This document shows, piece by piece, positions 60,902 through 64,000 of a stretch of 64,000 nt of DNA; the first letter of the stretch is position 1; every line of letters starts with the position of its first letter. The DNA lies in the NCBI RefSeq assembly GCF_004378255.1, contig NZ_SNQG01000005.1, forward strand, positions 186,001 through 250,000, written 5' to 3'. The notes under the pieces are model-generated. The model made no database searches. It was not told the DNA's origin and saw only the letters and a program-made list of their open reading frames with translations. The stretch comes from Mucilaginibacter phyllosphaerae (GTDB lineage: Bacteria; Bacteroidota; Bacteroidia; Sphingobacteriales; Sphingobacteriaceae). The position numbers were made by a program, and so were the translations under genes.

Positions 60902-61846
60902 ATGCCTGTCATCTATCAAAAAGCAATCAAAAACGCCTTATTAATTTTAACAGCAATATTTTCGCTTACTGCCTGCGGCCCCAAAAAGAAAGATAAAACC
61001 AAAATATCGTTCAAAAGCGTAGAAGGGATTACTTTCCTGGAGGTATCGCGTAAGCAAAACAATGGGCTGTCGTTTAACGAATATGGCTTTCACCTGATGC
61101 CAGATTGGCGTTTGCGTTTCGTATCTGAAGATTCGGCAGCGTTATATAGCCCGGTTAAAGGCAAGTTCTTCAACTTCCCGCTGGCCTTGGGTACAGATTC
61201 GGTTTTTAACATTGCCCATGCCTTTTTAAAGATGAAGGTGATGAGCAAGGATAGCTTGATATTTTTATTGTTAGAAGCGCAGGGCGATTCGATAAATCTG
61301 AATAAATCAAGGGTAACCATGAGGCTTTACTCTGAGGATTACATCAAAAATAAATTAAAAACCGATGTATCTGTGCTGCAGCGTGCCAGTAAGCGTGATA
61401 GTGTGTATGTGCGTGGCCTTGTAGCTAAAGCCAACAGCGATATTAAAAAAGCGTTCGCTGCATCGCAGCCGGTGCAAATGATCAGCACCAACCCCAATTT
61501 GGCAGTTAATCAGCGTAAAGCAAAACCCAGCCTTATTGATAATAAGTATAGTACTGATGATGATTACCTTAACCCGGTTTACGACATCGTGATCCACAAA
61601 GCGTATCAAAATTTCGATTACTCCTTTAAAGCTACGATAGATTCTGTTGGCGTATGGCATTATGATAAACCATTGGTTGTGTTTTTGGGTGATGACGCAG
61701 CCGAAAAGAATTTCATCAAGGTATCAACAGGTATTATGAACACCTATTTAAAACTGTTTATGAAAACCGTACCGGGCAAAACTTTGGGAATGGCGCATGC
61801 CAGTACTGTAGCCGTAAACGTTAAGGGGATTATGGCGGCTAAATAA
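60902..61846 (+). CDS. SPII lipoprotein of unknown function
   Basis: 314 residues. Signal peptide with lipobox SLTAC (about Cys25). The mature protein is Lys/Ser-rich with mixed alpha/beta content (GLSFNEYGFHLMPDWRLRF, DIVIHKAYQNFDYSFKATID, KPLVVFLGDDAAEKNFIKV). No family recognised. It ends 6 nt from the convergent transporter gene, with no hairpin between. Confidence 0.8.
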   Translation: MPVIYQKAIKNALLILTAIFSLTACGPKKKDKTKISFKSVEGITFLEVSRKQNNGLSFNEYGFHLMPDWRLRFVSEDSAALYSPVKGKFFNFPLALGTDSVFNIAHAFLKMKVMSKDSLIFLLLEAQGDSINLNKSRVTMRLYSEDYIKNKLKTDVSVLQRASKRDSVYVRGLVAKANSDIKKAFAASQPVQMISTNPNLAVNQRKAKPSLIDNKYSTDDDYLNPVYDIVIHKAYQNFDYSFKATIDSVGVWHYDKPLVVFLGDDAAEKNFIKVSTGIMNTYLKLFMKTVPGKTLGMAHASTVAVNVKGIMAAK

Positions 61847-61851
61847 GCAGC

Positions 61852-62946
61852 CTATTTACCTGGTTTAAACAGCCGGGTTAAAAAGTTACCTTCTTCACCT
61901 TTTTTCTCTTTAGGCGGTCCAATTAAAAAGGCATAGTCATGAAGGGGTTCTACATGGTCGCAAACTATTTTAAACATACCTAAAAGCGGTACAGCCAGAA
62001 TCATGCCCGGTATGCCCCAAACAGCCTCGCCCACTACAATAATAAAAATAGTAAATAGCGGATTGATATTTAGCCTGTCGCCTACTACAAGCGGCTCCAG
62101 TATGTAGGTTTGAATAAGCTGCACCAAGCCGTAGGTTATAATTACACCTATCACAATACGGGTATCGCCACTTTGTGCCAAAGCCATTAAAATGGTAATG
62201 GATGTACCGGTAATATTCCCTGCAAAAGGCACCAGCTCCAATATACCGCATAATACCGCAAAAAATAGTGCATTGTTTACACCAGCTATGCTAAAGCCAA
62301 TGCCATACATTATCCATAGCATTACAATCATCAAGCCTAAACCACCTAAATAGTTTTGGGTTACGGCACCTGCTTTATCAAGCACAAGCGCCGTTTCTTT
62401 ACGATCATCCGGTTTAAACAGGCGCAGTATAAATTTTTTGAAATGCCCCCTGTAAAAAATAAAAAGAAAAGTATAAACCAGCACTAAAATAGCATCAACC
62501 AAAATACCCGCTAACGAGCCTAAAAGGGTGGTAATCATCCCGGCTGCTTTGCCCATGCCACTACCCTGCTGTTCTTTAATTATTTTTTGCTGCTCGCGAT
62601 GTGATATGCCAAAATGCTGTTTAACATAATCTTTTGCCCCGGCTATTATACTATTTACCCGCTCTTCAATCTTTGAAAGGTCATCTGCCAGATCGCTTAT
62701 CTGATACTGCAGCAGGGTTATCACTCCGCCAATTAATACAAGTAGTGCCAGCACACTTAAAACAGATGCCATACCATTACCCATTCCTTTACTTTGCAGC
62801 CAATGGCAAACAGGTAAAAGCAGCATAGATAGTATCATGCCAAACGTAAGCGGAATTAAAACTGCCGAGGCAAAGTACAGAATACCAAATACCAACACAA
62901 ATAACAACAAAATACGGAGCGTTTGATTAAGGTAAGTTACATTCAT
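61852..62946 (-). CDS. AI-2E family transporter (PerM-like)
   Basis: 364 residues from ATG at 62946 (MNVTYLNQTLRILLLFVLVF). The frame opens to 63144 but would overlap the 80-residue gene. About eight helices. Typical features are the coiled cytoplasmic part (LSKIEERVNSIIAGAKDYVK), LGLMIVMLWIMYGIGFSIAG, ELVPFAGNITGTSITI and PLVVGDRLNINPLFTIFIIV. Members export AI-2 or act as Na+/H+ or lipid transporters; the substrate here is open. Confidence 0.9.
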   Translation of the reverse strand: MNVTYLNQTLRILLLFVLVFGILYFASAVLIPLTFGMILSMLLLPVCHWLQSKGMGNGMASVLSVLALLVLIGGVITLLQYQISDLADDLSKIEERVNSIIAGAKDYVKQHFGISHREQQKIIKEQQGSGMGKAAGMITTLLGSLAGILVDAILVLVYTFLFIFYRGHFKKFILRLFKPDDRKETALVLDKAGAVTQNYLGGLGLMIVMLWIMYGIGFSIAGVNNALFFAVLCGILELVPFAGNITGTSITILMALAQSGDTRIVIGVIITYGLVQLIQTYILEPLVVGDRLNINPLFTIFIIVVGEAVWGIPGMILAVPLLGMFKIVCDHVEPLHDYAFLIGPPKEKKGEEGNFLTRLFKPGK

Positions 62947-63064
62947 ATACAAAAAGGCAGGATTGGCAATACAAATAAATGAGTAAAGCGCGTTAATTAT
63001 GCGATAAGCCATCAGCAGATAGCTTACCGCTATCCCTAAGCGCTTGGTATAATTTTGCAGGGTA

Positions 63065-63307
63065 TTAGCCCAGGATACGTTTTTTAATATAGTCGATGGC
63101 AGAATCCGGCAATTCGCTGCCACCGGTTTGCAAAATACAGCCATCCTGCTGAATAGTTAATTCGGCCTGGATGTTATCTTCGATATGTACATTAAGTTTA
63201 TTCTGATTTTTTTCGACCTTGCAGGGTACTTCACGACCCGAGTAATGCATCAAAAACTCATATTTGCCATCTTTTTCGGCCGGGGTGGTATCTTTATCTT
63301 CAATCAT
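63065..63307 (-). CDS. Small hypothetical protein (80 residues)
   Basis: An acidic N terminus (MIEDKDTTPAEKDGKYEF) is followed by beta-rich sequence (YSGREVPCKVEKNQNKLNVHI, AELTIQQDGCILQTGG) and a closing helix (SAIDYIKKRIL). No signal peptide or membrane helix. No family recognised. Ends 118 nt before the transporter start on the same strand; that gap has no gene. Confidence 0.6.
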   Translation of the reverse strand: MIEDKDTTPAEKDGKYEFLMHYSGREVPCKVEKNQNKLNVHIEDNIQAELTIQQDGCILQTGGSELPDSAIDYIKKRILG

Positions 63308-63361
63308 GGTTTAGTGATTTTTAAATATAACACCAAGCGGGCGGCAATGTTTCAGAAAGCA

Positions 63362-63392
63362 AAAAAGAGAAAACTTATGGCTTTCTCTTTTT
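63362..63392 (-). terminator. Terminator downstream of the right-edge glycosyltransferase
   Basis: AAAAAGAGAAA/TTTCTCTTTTT 11-bp stem with 9-nt loop; T-run on the minus strand. It lies 157 nt after the stop at 63549. The 63393-63548 stretch is AT-rich and has no gene. Confidence 0.6.
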
Positions 63393-63548
63393 GTGTTTTT
63401 ACTGACCTCATTATATCATAAAGAACAATTGGGTAGGTAGGATATATAATAATTAACCAAATATAATATCTATATACTAAGTAGACAATATTTAAATAAT
63501 ATATTTTATTAACACCGGCAATAAAATTTGGCTAAATGTTAATAAACA

Positions 63549-64000
63549 CTATTTCTTGGGCAGATATTTGATTGTAAGCTGTTTAGCAAAGCGTAAACCA
63601 CGCATAATAAAATTCCCCTTACGGTTTTTTAAAAAATACTTTATAGCTTCATAAGCAGGTATATTTTCCGTTAAAATATCCGGGAAATACTTAACCTGTT
63701 GCTGTGATATCTGCACGCCATAAGTATCTTCTATATTAGAATGTACGCCGCTGCCATCATGCCCGATATTATGAATGAGGGATTGTGATGGATTTAATGT
63801 TAACCCACCTTTTAAAAAAACAGAAGCATACCAGCGTATAGCCCATGAGTTGTTTTTACGGGCCTTAAAATCCTGCATTTGTTTCCAAAAATTCATGGTG
63901 CCCTCTATCGAGAACTGGTTTATCTTCCCGGCGTCAAACTGCGCCATTAGTTTATCTATATCAGGTTCAAAACTATTCCAGGAATTTGCCCATGTGGCCC
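63549..64000 (-). CDS. Glycosyltransferase family 2 protein, C-terminal part (partial, 5' end outside window)
   Basis: The frame is open to the right edge. Upstream of the internal Met at 63947 it continues in frame as ATWANSWNSFEPDIDKLMAQ, so the true start is outside. About 150 residues are visible, with NSWAIRWYASVFLKGGLTL and SLIHNIGHDGSGVHS. These are typical of the C-terminal part of GT2 proteins of the HlpA-like type in polysaccharide loci. The N-terminal catalytic motifs are not in the window. Probably the end of a second polysaccharide cluster. Confidence 0.7.
   Translation of the reverse strand, partial: ATWANSWNSFEPDIDKLMAQFDAGKINQFSIEGTMNFWKQMQDFKARKNNSWAIRWYASVFLKGGLTLNPSQSLIHNIGHDGSGVHSNIEDTYGVQISQQQVKYFPDILTENIPAYEAIKYFLKNRKGNFIMRGLRFAKQLTIKYLPKK

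Noticed and set aside
62947..63144. N-terminal extension of the AI-2E transporter
   Set aside because: It would overlap the 80-residue gene by 80 nt and lacks conserved sequence; ATG at 62946 begins the first membrane helix.
1..64000. tRNA or rRNA genes
   Set aside because: No cloverleaf-like sequence with CCA-end context or rRNA signature was noticed while reading the intergenic regions; a tRNA scan would settle this.

Overview
The window reads as chromosomal DNA of a Bacteroidota bacterium, most likely Sphingobacteriaceae (Mucilaginibacter- or Pedobacter-like). The evidence is Bacteroidota-type promoters (TAnnTTTG -7 boxes), few purine-rich Shine-Dalgarno sites, FKBP and SIMPL lipoproteins, bacillithiol genes, the ileS / DksA-like / lspA string and many small SPII lipoproteins. 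The genus is an inference. No rRNA, tRNA, CRISPR array, IS element or intact prophage was seen.

Layout. (1) 1-8338, minus strand: visibly AT-richer surface polysaccharide operon with a multi-SLBB Wza-type exporter, a Wzz co-polymerase without kinase domain, a Wzx flippase, two glycosyltransferases and a Wzy polymerase cut by the left edge. (2) 8572-15531: accessory island with a DUF4062/TIR-like protein, a STAND NTPase carrying a membrane helix, WG-like segment and leucine-rich repeats, a GH108 muramidase, two unrecognised proteins (one secreted), and a divergent SLATT/DUF4231 membrane protein. Five of its six genes share an ACCTAA-type motif just before the start codon. This is the best candidate for an undescribed system. 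(3) 15555-19605: zinc alcohol dehydrogenase, secreted S9 dipeptidyl peptidase, GlcG/HbpS-like protein. (4) 19666-25422: a compact minus-strand operon (DCC/DUF393, TIGR01777 epimerase, membrane protein, SRPBCC membrane protein, luciferase-domain protein) beside a GbsR/MarR regulator with a perfect palindromic operator and a PhrB-type photolyase that lacks the usual Fe-S cysteines. (5) 25615-31266: bacilliredoxin YtxJ, a 35-residue lipoprotein, ribH, a TPR protein, a cluster of REP-like palindromes, recF-dciA, ndk and a DHH phosphoesterase. (6) 31283-37750: tandem FKBP isomerases, TatD nuclease, asparaginase, lipA, ECF sigma/anti-sigma pair. (7) 37993-49521: NAD(P)HX repair enzyme, M28 peptidase, ileS with DksA-like gene and lspA, SIMPL protein, lipoproteins, bshA. 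(8) 49626-61846: lactonase, RluB-type synthase with a very long basic tail, lytic transglycosylase, uvrA, truA, HAD phosphatase, SDR, dgkA-recO, lipoprotein. (9) 61852-64000: AI-2E family transporter, a small protein, and a glycosyltransferase cut by the right edge.

Functional themes: envelope building (polysaccharide export, lytic transglycosylase, LspA, FKBPs); DNA repair (UvrA, RecF, RecO, photolyase); bacillithiol thiol chemistry (BshA and YtxJ); and a probable stress or defence island. Intergenic DNA is rich in perfect hairpin terminators and carries at least three classes of dispersed or palindromic repeats. Several -7 promoter boxes lie only 3-10 nt from the ATG, suggesting leaderless or very short-leader mRNAs.
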